From: an uncultured Lachnospiraceae bacterium
GTDB taxonomy: Bacteria > Bacillota > Clostridia > Lachnospirales > Lachnospiraceae
Length of the DNA stretch: 13,757 nt
Direction of reading: 5' to 3'
NCBI GenBank assembly: GCA_948468325.1
Contig: CAOKHR010000032.1
Span: 1-13,757, forward strand
The position numbers and the translations under genes are program-made. Below, piece by piece: positions 1 through 6,627 of the stretch. The notes under the pieces were generated by a model. That model was not told where the DNA came from. It made no database searches and saw only the letters and a list, made by a program, of their open reading frames with translations. Each line of letters opens with the position of its first letter. The stretch's first letter is position 1.

Positions 1-1
1 G

Positions 2-625
2 GAGATAGACCATATAGAATATCCGGAATTACAAAAAGCAATTAAACCTGATGTAGATGCGAAAAGTATCCGTCTGGATGTATATGGCCGGGATGGCAGA
101 GGTACAATTTATGATATTGAAATGCAGGTCACGGATACCAGGGAGCTGCCGAAAAAATCCGGTATTACCAAAGCGTAATAGATTTACAGCTGATCGATAA
201 AGGGCAGTATTATAAGCTGTTGAAACCGAGCTAAATTATTTTTATATGTCCGTTTGACGTATTCTGCCTGGGACGGCATATTTATACTTTTGAGAATATC
301 TGCAAAGAGGATACAAATATAGCTCTGGGAGACGGGGCAGTGAAGATCTTTCTGAATGCAGACAGTGAAATGGATGATGTAAGCAGGGAATGGAGGGCGC
401 CAGACATCCAGTGGATGTCTGTTTGGCATGGACCGGAACGGAGTGGAGAAAGAATATATGACGTTGTTGATGCGAGATCAGGAGAATTTGGAAAAAGGCA
501 TTAGAAAAGGCATATTAGCAATGGTGGCTGCTTTAAAAGATTTTAATATACCAGATGATATTATATTGCAAAAAGTACAGGAAAATTTTAAACTTTCTAA
601 GGAAGAGGCAGAGGAGTATTTGTAA
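2..625 (+). pseudogene. Rpn-family PD-(D/E)XK nuclease/transposase, decayed and 5'-truncated by the window edge
   Basis: The reading frame starting at base 2 encodes a segment typical of Rpn/PDDEXK transposases, with the nuclease core 'SIRLDVYGRDGRGTIYDIEMQ' spread over bases 62-127 (Asp of LDV and the E-x-Q dyad). One missing base near 155-162 shifts the sense into frame 1, which continues with YYQSVIDLQLIDKGQYYK and FICPFD, then GRHIYTFEN. In that frame codon 232-234 is TAA where a Tyr codon (TAC/TAT) is expected. Between about 390 and 430 the frame changes again and the usual spacer before the EYMTLLMRDQE segment is missing or scrambled. The C-terminal tail, ending EEAEEYL, is open at 428-625. 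Known family role: RecA-independent recombination by Rpn-type nucleases. At least three lesions make a working product very unlikely. The 65-aa tail frame has an ATG but no convincing ribosome binding site, so I treat it as part of the remnant. Confidence 0.85.
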
Positions 626-694
626 AAGAAATAAAATTGATGCATATGAATGAAGACGGATGGTTCATATTGAAAAGGTAAGAGGATATGCAAG

Positions 695-1339
695 ATGCAG
701 AACGAATATTTTAAAGCAGCATTGTCTGATTTTACATTTGAGGCGGCAAACGGAGGCGCCATACGCCATTTTGCAGAAAAAGGATATACAGTCAGACAGA
801 TAATGGATGAGCTGGATTTTCCTGCTTCTTATGAAAAAGTGCAGAAAGCAGTTTGGGATTTTTTTCTGGAAAAGGGCGTGATTCTTTTGCATGAACCAGG
901 AACAGCAAAAGGAGAAAAGAAGAAAATTTATATAAAAGAATATGGAAAATTTGGGAAAATTAGTTTTCGGGGCATAACAGCTTCCGAAGACGGACAGCAG
1001 ATAATTGACTGGAAAGATCTGTCGTGCAAAAAACTGGACAAAGAATGCCAGATAAATGTTATAAAGGAAAAGCACAGAAAAAACGGCAAAGATACCGCAT
1101 ATGTGACCTGTGATTTCGGAATTATGAAGAAAAGAGATTCGAAAGCATATGCGGCAGCGCTTTCCCTGTTGGATGACCGTCAGAAAGAGTATGCAGAAGG
1201 ACTTCCATGGGCAGATCAAAGAGTATATCACTGTATGGATGCAAGGATGACAGAGATCATATGCAGACTGCTTAGTTCGGAACAATATGGCGGGAGCTGT
1301 TATTTTATGAAGCTTGGCGAAAAAGTAACAATAGGATAA
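695..1339 (+). CDS. Hypothetical soluble protein, 214 aa, with HTH-like N-terminus
   Basis: I do not recognise a named family. The product is soluble-looking, Lys/Glu-rich, without signal peptide or membrane helix. Residues 20-60 (GGAIRHFAEKGYTVRQIMDE, then a Pro-containing turn and another helix ending WDFFLEKGVI) read like a small helix-turn-helix or winged-helix unit, which is inference from pattern only. The middle is basic and the C-terminal third holds several Cys and aromatic residues. The ATG at 695 is preceded by AGAGGA at 681-686, 8 nt away. An ATG at 688 in another frame runs only a few codons. The gene lies 33 nt upstream of a HAAS-domain gene in the same direction, so the two may be co-transcribed. 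HAAS proteins often sit beside a PadR-type regulator; this protein does not look like PadR but could fill a similar place. Confidence 0.8.
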   Translation: MQNEYFKAALSDFTFEAANGGAIRHFAEKGYTVRQIMDELDFPASYEKVQKAVWDFFLEKGVILLHEPGTAKGEKKKIYIKEYGKFGKISFRGITASEDGQQIIDWKDLSCKKLDKECQINVIKEKHRKNGKDTAYVTCDFGIMKKRDSKAYAAALSLLDDRQKEYAEGLPWADQRVYHCMDARMTEIICRLLSSEQYGGSCYFMKLGEKVTIG

Positions 1340-1372
1340 ATAAAGAGAACAAAATAAAAGTATGGAGACGGT

Positions 1373-1798
1373 ATGACAAGAGATAAATTTTTACAGGAAC
1401 TAAGGATTGCTTTACAGGGGAGGGTTTCACAGAAAGAAGTCAACGAACAGCTTCGCTATTATGAAAATTATATTATAGAAGAATCGCGAAAAGGAAAAAC
1501 AGAAGAAGAGGTGCTGGCGGAGCTTGGAAATCCAAGGCTGATTGCAAAAACGATTTTCGATACCTGCGGAGAAGAAGGATATTATGAGGGGCAGACGGCA
1601 GAAAAACAGCTTAAGAAGAACAAAATATTTCATTTCCGCAGATGGCAGGGATGTATCTTATCTGTAATTTTAATTGCGCTTTTTTTGGCTTTTCTGGTGC
1701 GGATTGGGATTTTACTGTTTCCCGTTTTGGCGGGAGCTGTTATGATTGGGGCAATAGTATATCTTATTTTTATGATATTTTTTGAAAATAAAAAATAA
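1373..1798 (+). CDS. HAAS-domain (DUF1700-type) membrane protein
   Basis: Residues 1-65 match the HAAS/DUF1700 pattern: an N-terminal helix MTRDKFLQELRIAL, a helix rich in Tyr and Glu (QLRYYENYI), then the characteristic EEEVLAELGNPRLIA at 45-58. After a charged linker come two hydrophobic segments, about 92-109 and 112-137, ending in a short basic tail, so the protein is probably anchored with the N-terminal domain in the cytoplasm. HAAS proteins are small signalling or regulatory membrane proteins, often coupled to PadR-family transcription factors; no PadR gene is visible here. The start at 1373 is preceded by GGAGACGG with short spacing. At 141 aa it is shorter than many DUF1700 proteins, which carry more membrane helices. 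The function of this copy is unknown. Confidence 0.8.
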   Translation: MTRDKFLQELRIALQGRVSQKEVNEQLRYYENYIIEESRKGKTEEEVLAELGNPRLIAKTIFDTCGEEGYYEGQTAEKQLKKNKIFHFRRWQGCILSVILIALFLAFLVRIGILLFPVLAGAVMIGAIVYLIFMIFFENKK

Positions 1799-1814
1799 TT
1801 GAATAATTTATTGT

Positions 1815-1852
1815 TCCTAAGCAGATAATAAGGATGCAGTAATTGCTTAGGA
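1815..1852 (+). promoter_or_regulatory. Inverted repeat overlapping the Shine-Dalgarno of the repeat-protein gene
   Basis: TCCTAAGCA (1815-1823) and TGCTTAGGA (1844-1852) are perfect 9-bp complements with a 20-nt loop. G-T wobbles could add one pair at each end. The right arm contains most of the AGGAGG (1849-1854) that serves the ATG at 1864, so a folded leader would hide the ribosome binding site. A weak promoter-like pair, TTGAAT (1799-1804) and GATAAT (1824-1829) with a long 19-nt spacer, overlaps the left arm. If that promoter is real the palindrome would act as a DNA operator instead. No cognate regulator is identified. Confidence 0.45.
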
Positions 1853-1863
1853 GGTAAAGAAAG

Positions 1864-2064
1864 ATGGCAAAAAACAGTGAAAACAAAAGTTCAAACAGCT
1901 ACAATTTAAAAAACTACAGCCAGAATGCAACAAGCAAAAACAGTGCATCCAACAATGCCGGTTCTAACAAAGATGCTTCTAACAATGCTTCCAACAAGTC
2001 TTCTAACAAAGCATCCAACAAAGCATCCAACAGTGCTTCTGACTGTACGTCCGACAGAGATTAA
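1864..2064 (+). CDS. Small Ser/Asn-rich tetrapeptide-repeat protein, 66 aa
   Basis: The product is almost entirely Ser, Asn, Lys and Ala. From about residue 27 it settles into a tetrapeptide beat, S-N-(K/N/S)-(A/S), repeated about seven times and ending SDCTSDRD. At DNA level this is an imperfect 12-bp repeat over roughly 1957-2046. There is no signal peptide, no hydrophobic segment and one cysteine, so the protein is probably disordered and soluble. A strong AGGAGG 9 nt before the ATG (1849-1854) and a terminator just downstream argue that it is really expressed. An overlapping frame at 1925-2107 has no ribosome binding site and is a shadow. Similar small Asn/Ser-rich proteins exist in Clostridia and some are suspected spore components, but nothing here proves such a role. 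Confidence 0.7.
   Translation: MAKNSENKSSNSYNLKNYSQNATSKNSASNNAGSNKDASNNASNKSSNKASNKASNSASDCTSDRD
1957..2046 (+). repeat. Imperfect 12-bp coding repeat (Ser-Asn-Lys-Ala units)
   Basis: About seven to eight consecutive 12-nt units of the form TCTAACAAAGCA / TCCAACAATGCT run through the second half of the small repeat gene. Third positions of the serine and alanine codons vary (TCT/TCC, GCA/GCT) while the amino acid pattern stays. Two adjacent units are identical (TCCAACAAAGCA twice), which looks like recent slippage. Unit number is likely to vary between strains. Confidence 0.65.
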
Positions 2065-2119
2065 CAGTTTTATTCTGTCAAGTGTCAGATGTGAGAAAAC
2101 AGCATAAGATATTGGTAGA

Positions 2120-2157
2120 AAACGGATTACAAACGATAGTTTGTAGTCCGTTTTTTT
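2120..2157 (+). terminator. Rho-independent terminator
   Basis: AAACGGATTACAAAC (2120-2134) pairs with GTTTGTAGTCCGTTT (2139-2153) around a GATA loop, with one T-G wobble. A run of seven T follows at 2151-2157. It lies 55 nt after the repeat-protein stop codon and 28 nt before the rhodanese start, so it should end the upstream transcript. It leaves little room for a downstream promoter: TTGGTA (2112-2117) and GATAGT (2135-2140), 17 nt apart, are the only promoter-like boxes I see, and they overlap the hairpin itself. Confidence 0.88.
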
Positions 2158-2185
2158 GAACGAAGAAAGAATTGGAGGTTAACAA

Positions 2186-2587
2186 ATGGACAGGGCAGAA
2201 ATGAATACCCAAAGGGCATCCCATTATGACAAACGCCTACAGAGTTGTCCCAAAATGTATGGATTTGAAATGATACATACAGAAGAAATCGCAGAAATAT
2301 TAAGCAAAGAGCAGGCGTGGCTAATTGATTTAAGAGATGAGGAAAGCTACCGGAACGGACATATGAAATTTTCCAGAAATTTACCTTTTGAACATATCGA
2401 AAGATGGCGATGGGAAATACCGGATGCGGTCAGTCTGGTTTTATATTGTGAGCACGGCAACCAGAGCCTTTTGGCGGCAAGAAAGTTAAAGGAAAGAAGA
2501 GGTACGGTATATACGGTGATAGGCGGTTATCAGGCTTTTAAAGCACAGGAAAGAAAAGGGATTGACACTGCTGTTTTTAAAAGATAA
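2186..2587 (+). CDS. Rhodanese-like domain protein
   Basis: A single-domain rhodanese homologue of 133 aa. The domain runs from about residue 30 to the end: the LIDLRDEESYRNGHM stretch (46-60) is the CH2-like motif, and LYCEHGNQS (86-94) is the active-site loop with the nucleophile Cys88. In the usual C-x-x-G-x-R-S loop the Arg is Gln here, which may alter substrate charge preference. Such proteins carry persulfide sulfur from or to thiol partners in the cytoplasm; the partner here is unknown. The first 25 residues are a polar extension. GGAGG at 2174-2178, 7 nt before the ATG, supports this start. The gene is 40 nt upstream of the RNA methyltransferase and probably heads that operon. Confidence 0.88.
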   Translation: MDRAEMNTQRASHYDKRLQSCPKMYGFEMIHTEEIAEILSKEQAWLIDLRDEESYRNGHMKFSRNLPFEHIERWRWEIPDAVSLVLYCEHGNQSLLAARKLKERRGTVYTVIGGYQAFKAQERKGIDTAVFKR

Positions 2588-2627
2588 TATGATAAGGAAT
2601 AAAAACATATGAAAAACGGAGAATCAA

Positions 2628-3779
2628 ATGAAGAATTTTGAATTGATTGTACCATGTCATTTTGGGCTTGAGGCAGTTTTGAAAAAAGAGATCTATGATC
2701 TTGGATATGAAATATTACAGGTTGAGGACGGCAGAATTACGTTTGAAGGAGATGCAGAGGCAATCTGCCGCGGAAATATTTTCCTGCGGACAACAGAGCG
2801 GGTACTTTTAAAAGTCGGCAGATTCCATGCGGCAACATTTGAAGAGCTGTACCAGGGCATCAAAGCGCTGCCTTGGGAAGAATATATTCCCTCTGACGGA
2901 AAATTCTGGGTAACAAAAGCCTCTTCGATTAAGAGCAAGCTGTTTAGTTCCTCGGATATACAGTCTGTTGCGAAAAAAGCAATGGTAGAACGGATGAAAC
3001 AGGAATACGATATGGACTGGTTTCCGGAAGACGGAGCTTCTTATCCAGTCCGTATCTTTCTGTTTAAAGATGAAGTGACAGTGACAATTGATACAACAGG
3101 CGAATCTTTACATAAGAGAGGATACAGACAATTAACAGGCAAAGCGCCGTTAACGGAGACGCTGGCGGCTGCGCTGATACTTTTAACACCGTGGCATACA
3201 GACAGGATACTGGTAGATCCCCTTTGCGGAAGCGGGACATTTCCGATCGAAGCGGCCATGATTGCTGCTAATATTGCTCCGGGCATGAAGCGCCATTTTT
3301 TGGCTGAAAAGTGGGACAACCTAATACCTGATGGGTTGTGGGAGGAATGTTTTAACGAAGCAAAAGAAATAGTAAATGCAGATGTTTCCACAGATATTCA
3401 GGGATATGATATTGACAAAGATGTTATCAGAGCCGCCAGAGAAAATGCAAAAAGAGCAGGTGTGGAACATCTGATTCATTTCCAGCAGAGGGCAGTCAGT
3501 GAGTTGCATCATCCTAAGAAATACGGCTTTATTCTGACAAATCCTCCGTATGGGGAGCGGCTGCAGGACAAAGAATCTCTGCCGGCTCTTTATAAAGAAA
3601 TCGGAGAAGCTTATCAGGGGCTGGATGACTGGTCCATGTATATGATTACCGGTTATGAAGACGCGGAAAAATATATTGGGCGCAGAGCAGATAAAAACAG
3701 AAAAATTTACAACGGAATGCTGAAAACATATTTTTATCAGTTTTTAGGTGCAAAGCCGCCAAAGAGAAAGAAGAAGTAG
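2628..3779 (+). CDS. ypsC: THUMP-domain class I SAM-dependent RNA methyltransferase (YpsC/RlmL-N family)
   Basis: The 383-aa product matches YpsC-type proteins in length and order. Residues 1-60 form the ferredoxin-like start (FELIVPCHFGLEAVLKKEI), about 60-160 the THUMP RNA-binding domain, and the Rossmann methyltransferase follows LHKRGYR (161-167). SAM motif I is DPLCGSGTFPIEA at 197-209, the acidic ribose-binding loop is YDID near 260-263, and the catalytic motif is TNPPYGERL at 314-322. The NPPY motif is typical of N2-guanine or N6-adenine amino methylation. E. coli RlmL makes m2G2445 in 23S rRNA and is the likely functional analogue; exact site specificity here is inferred. The C-terminus is strongly basic (PPKRKKK), fitting RNA contact. 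It ends 10 nt before the protease gene. Older annotations call this family a DNA methylase, which is misleading. Confidence 0.93.
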   Translation: MKNFELIVPCHFGLEAVLKKEIYDLGYEILQVEDGRITFEGDAEAICRGNIFLRTTERVLLKVGRFHAATFEELYQGIKALPWEEYIPSDGKFWVTKASSIKSKLFSSSDIQSVAKKAMVERMKQEYDMDWFPEDGASYPVRIFLFKDEVTVTIDTTGESLHKRGYRQLTGKAPLTETLAAALILLTPWHTDRILVDPLCGSGTFPIEAAMIAANIAPGMKRHFLAEKWDNLIPDGLWEECFNEAKEIVNADVSTDIQGYDIDKDVIRAARENAKRAGVEHLIHFQQRAVSELHHPKKYGFILTNPPYGERLQDKESLPALYKEIGEAYQGLDDWSMYMITGYEDAEKYIGRRADKNRKIYNGMLKTYFYQFLGAKPPKRKKK

Positions 3780-3789
3780 AGGAAATTGC

Positions 3790-5493
3790 ATGAGCCATGT
3801 AAAACGCTATATTTTGCTGGCAGCAGTTGTGCTGGCAGCCTGCGTATTAAAATTTAATAATTTTGGAAAAGAATTTGAAACGGTAGGAAAATTCCGCGGT
3901 GCAAGGCTTTTAAAAGAGGACTGGAATCCACTGATTGCCGAAAGCATAAATGAAAAAACGATTTATCTGACTTTAGATAATAAAGAGTATACGAATCAGG
4001 ACCTGCCTCTTTTTATGGATGACAATTTAAGTCTTATGGTTCCGGTAGAAATTCTGACTGAAGGACTTAAGTGCAGTTCCCACCTGTACGGGGAAAAAGA
4101 GCTTTTGATAGAAAAGAGAAGCAATACAGTTTCTTTTGAAGTAAATAATTCTGAGATTTCCGTAAATGATAAGGCAGTGGAAGCAGCGTCTCCGCTGACA
4201 AAACGGGGAGGCAGGTATTATGTCAGCATTGGGGATGTGTCAGAGAATATCGGGTATGATTTTGAATGGAGTATGGAAAAAAATCAGGCTGTGGCAGTAG
4301 ATACTTCAGAGGAGATTTCTATTTTTCCGGTCAGTTATGATTTGCGGAAAAGAGGGCGGACAAGCCTTGTAAAGGACCAGGGAAATACGGGAACCTGCTG
4401 GGCATTTGCGGCTTTGAGCGCATTGGAATCCGCCATGCTGCCGGAGGAGCCTGTGCAGTTTTCACCGGATCATATGAGTATGAACAATTCTTTTGTAGTG
4501 GATGAGGCAGCCGGCGGTGAATACACAATGGCTATGGCATATCTTTTGTCGTGGCAGGGGCCGGTACTGGAACAGGATGATCCTTTTGGCGATGGAAAAA
4601 CCGTATCCGGCCTTTCTGCAGTAAAGCATGTGCAGGAAATGCAGATTATGGAAGGAAAGGATTATGCAAAAATAAAAGAATCTGTCTTTCAATACGGAGG
4701 AGTGCAGACATCTCTGTACAGTGCACTGGGAGACGCAGGCGCAGAATCTGATTTTTATAACAGAAAAAAAAGCGCATATTGTTATATCGGAACGGAAAAG
4801 CCAAATCACGAGGTTGTAATCATTGGGTGGGACGATAATTATCCGAAAGAAAATTTTACGGTCAATGTAGAGGGCAACGGAGCTTTTATCTGCCAGAACA
4901 GCTGGGGAGAAGATTTTGGGGAAGACGGTGTTTTTTATGTATCTTATTATGATACCAATATCGGAAGCCACAATGTTGTATATACAAAAGTAGAGGATAC
5001 GGATAATTATGACAAAATTTACCAGTCAGATTTGTGCGGATGGGTAGGCCAGATTGGATTTAACGCACCATCTGTATTTGGCGCGAACGTATATACGGCA
5101 GAAGAAGAGGAAAGATTATCCGCAGTCGGATTCTATGCTGCCGGGCAGAATACAAAATACCGGGCATATTTGGTACATGATTTTGAGGACAAAACTTCGC
5201 TTTTGAAAGGAGAGCTGATTGCAGAAGGCAGTCTGAAAAATGCCGGATATTATACGGTTCCGCTGAATAGGGATGTGCAGCTTGAAAAGGGAGAACAGTA
5301 TGCGGTTAAATTGTATTTAGAGACGCCGGAGGCGATACATCCGATGGCAATTGAGTATGCAGCCGATGAAGCAACCAGGAATGTAAATCTTCTGGACGGA
5401 GAGGGATACATCAGTGCAGACGGTGAAAAATGGGAGCATGTGGAAGAAGAATTTTCCTGTAATCTGTGCATAAAAGCATATACAAAAAAATAG
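3790..5493 (+). CDS. Exported papain-like (C1) cysteine protease with stalk and lectin-like domains
   Basis: I start at ATG 3790, preceded by GAGG at 3779-3782; an upstream in-frame ATG at 3748 lies inside the methyltransferase gene. The 567-aa product begins MSHVKRYILLAAVVLAAC. This is a signal peptide, and LAAC fits a lipobox, so Cys18 may be lipidated. Residues about 55-165 resemble the copper-amine-oxidase N-terminal 'stalk' domain common in clostridial surface proteins. The papain domain starts near 175 with SYDLRKRG. It has the oxyanion Gln187, nucleophile Cys193 (QGNTGTCWAFAA), His330 (NHEVVIIGWDD) and Asn360 (CQNSWGE), so the catalytic set is complete. From about 415 to the end a beta-rich region (GWVGQIGFNA, then VGFYAAGQNTKYRAYL) matches the lectin-like domain often found after such peptidases. 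The protein should act on the outer face of the membrane or in the wall. Its substrate is unknown. Confidence 0.9.
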   Translation: MSHVKRYILLAAVVLAACVLKFNNFGKEFETVGKFRGARLLKEDWNPLIAESINEKTIYLTLDNKEYTNQDLPLFMDDNLSLMVPVEILTEGLKCSSHLYGEKELLIEKRSNTVSFEVNNSEISVNDKAVEAASPLTKRGGRYYVSIGDVSENIGYDFEWSMEKNQAVAVDTSEEISIFPVSYDLRKRGRTSLVKDQGNTGTCWAFAALSALESAMLPEEPVQFSPDHMSMNNSFVVDEAAGGEYTMAMAYLLSWQGPVLEQDDPFGDGKTVSGLSAVKHVQEMQIMEGKDYAKIKESVFQYGGVQTSLYSALGDAGAESDFYNRKKSAYCYIGTEKPNHEVVIIGWDDNYPKENFTVNVEGNGAFICQNSWGEDFGEDGVFYVSYYDTNIGSHNVVYTKVEDTDNYDKIYQSDLCGWVGQIGFNAPSVFGANVYTAEEEERLSAVGFYAAGQNTKYRAYLVHDFEDKTSLLKGELIAEGSLKNAGYYTVPLNRDVQLEKGEQYAVKLYLETPEAIHPMAIEYAADEATRNVNLLDGEGYISADGEKWEHVEEEFSCNLCIKAYTKK

Positions 5494-5511
5494 TTTTGGA
5501 GGAAGAAGGAT

Positions 5512-6606
5512 TTGGAAGAGAACATCCTAAGGAAATCAGCAGTTTTTGTGACGCTTTTGTCCGTAATTGCCTGTGTGGGAGTTTTCTGGTTTCCGCGTTT
5601 AAGAACTGCTTCAGAGCAGTTTCTTGCAACTGTAAAAGAATATCGTACAAAAACTGAAGCGGAAAGACTGAATATGACGGGGCTTGAGCTTATGGATTAT
5701 AATAATAAGCAGGTAAAAGAAGAAACAGGAGAAGAACCGTCTTTTGCCAGTCAGATTCGTCTGGAACTGCCACTGGGGGTAACAGGGAATGATGTTGAGA
5801 TTGAGGAAGATTATATGACGCAGAAAATTGATGTCAGGATTCCTTATGCGGGCGATGAATATTTTTATCAACATCCCGTGCTGGGAAACGGCAGCAATGT
5901 GAAAAGTCTTTCTTATGAAAAACAACAGAACTATGGAGTTGTTGAATTTATCATGGAGCGGGTATATGAGACCAGAACCAGCTATGATGAAGATTATTTT
6001 TATATTGATTTTTTGACACCGCAGGAACTGTATGATAAAGTAGTTGTGATTGATGCCGGATACGGCGGAAATGAGTCCGGAGCTGTAAAACAGGGTGTTT
6101 TAGAGAAGAATATTAATCTGGATATAGTCCTGCAGCTAAAAGAAATTTTTGATAAATCGAAAGATAAATCCATCGGAATTTATTATACGAGAACAACAGA
6201 TGAAAATCCCGGCATAGAACAGAGGAAAGCGCTGATTGATAAAACAGATGCTGATTTGTTTGTCAGCATTTGTGCAAATGCGACCCAGAGCGGAAGGATG
6301 TCAAGCATCAACGGTACGCAGGTGCTGTATGAAGAAGAAACAGATGATGAGGAAATGCATGCAAAAAGATTTGCGCAGATTTGTTTAGAAGAAGTTACGG
6401 CTGCAGTCGGAAGCTCCAATAAGGGCTTGCTGGAGGGAAACGGTGATTCCGTTGTATACGGCAGCAAAGCGCCTGCCGTGTTGATTAAAGTTGGTTTTAT
6501 GACAAATCAGACGGAGCTTGACAGACTTTGTTCCAGGGAATACCAGAATAAGGCGGCACAGGGAATTTATCATGCAATTATAAGGACTCTTACTGAGGAG
6601 AACTGA
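5512..6606 (+). CDS. Amidase_3-fold protein with lost catalytic residues (probable pseudoenzyme)
   Basis: Starts with TTG at 5512, with GGAGG (5498-5502) 9 nt upstream; 364 aa. Residues 9-27 are a signal anchor. About 80-170 is beta-rich and resembles an AMIN-like wall-binding domain. From 176 the N-acetylmuramoyl-L-alanine amidase (Amidase_3) fold is clear. The usual zinc motif IDAGHGG reads IDAGYGG (Tyr184 for His). The second ligand Glu198 (EKNINLDI) is kept. SIHANA reads SICANA (Cys254 for His). The catalytic Glu before VGF is Lys326 (LIKVGFMTN). Both zinc histidines and the catalytic glutamate are therefore gone, while the frame, signals and fold are intact. I infer a non-hydrolytic wall-binding or regulatory protein. 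It sits 18 nt after the exported protease gene, so the two may be partners at the cell surface. Confidence 0.88.
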   Translation: MEENILRKSAVFVTLLSVIACVGVFWFPRLRTASEQFLATVKEYRTKTEAERLNMTGLELMDYNNKQVKEETGEEPSFASQIRLELPLGVTGNDVEIEEDYMTQKIDVRIPYAGDEYFYQHPVLGNGSNVKSLSYEKQQNYGVVEFIMERVYETRTSYDEDYFYIDFLTPQELYDKVVVIDAGYGGNESGAVKQGVLEKNINLDIVLQLKEIFDKSKDKSIGIYYTRTTDENPGIEQRKALIDKTDADLFVSICANATQSGRMSSINGTQVLYEEETDDEEMHAKRFAQICLEEVTAAVGSSNKGLLEGNGDSVVYGSKAPAVLIKVGFMTNQTELDRLCSREYQNKAAQGIYHAIIRTLTEEN

Positions 6607-6627
6607 CAGAGGAAAAAGGAGATGTTT

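Noticed and set aside
428..625. 65-aa open frame as an independent gene
   Set aside because: It matches the C-terminal tail of Rpn transposases and lacks a convincing ribosome binding site; part of the pseudogene.
626..694. ATATGAA/TTCATAT inverted repeat between the pseudogene and the next gene
   Set aside because: Seven AT-rich pairs with a 13-nt loop, too weak to call a regulatory hairpin or terminator.
665..1285. Long minus-strand frame (206 aa) opposite the 214-aa gene
   Set aside because: Cys/Phe/Ile-rich composition typical of antisense to a Lys/Glu-rich gene; no ribosome binding site or recognisable domain.
1288..1743. 16-bp exact direct repeat (TGGCGGGAGCTGTTAT) at 1288-1303 and 1728-1743
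   Set aside because: It falls in two genes in different reading frames with no flanking similarity; most likely chance.
3748..3789. Upstream start for the protease gene
   Set aside because: It lies inside the methyltransferase coding region, adds a highly basic stretch ahead of the signal peptide and has no ribosome binding site.
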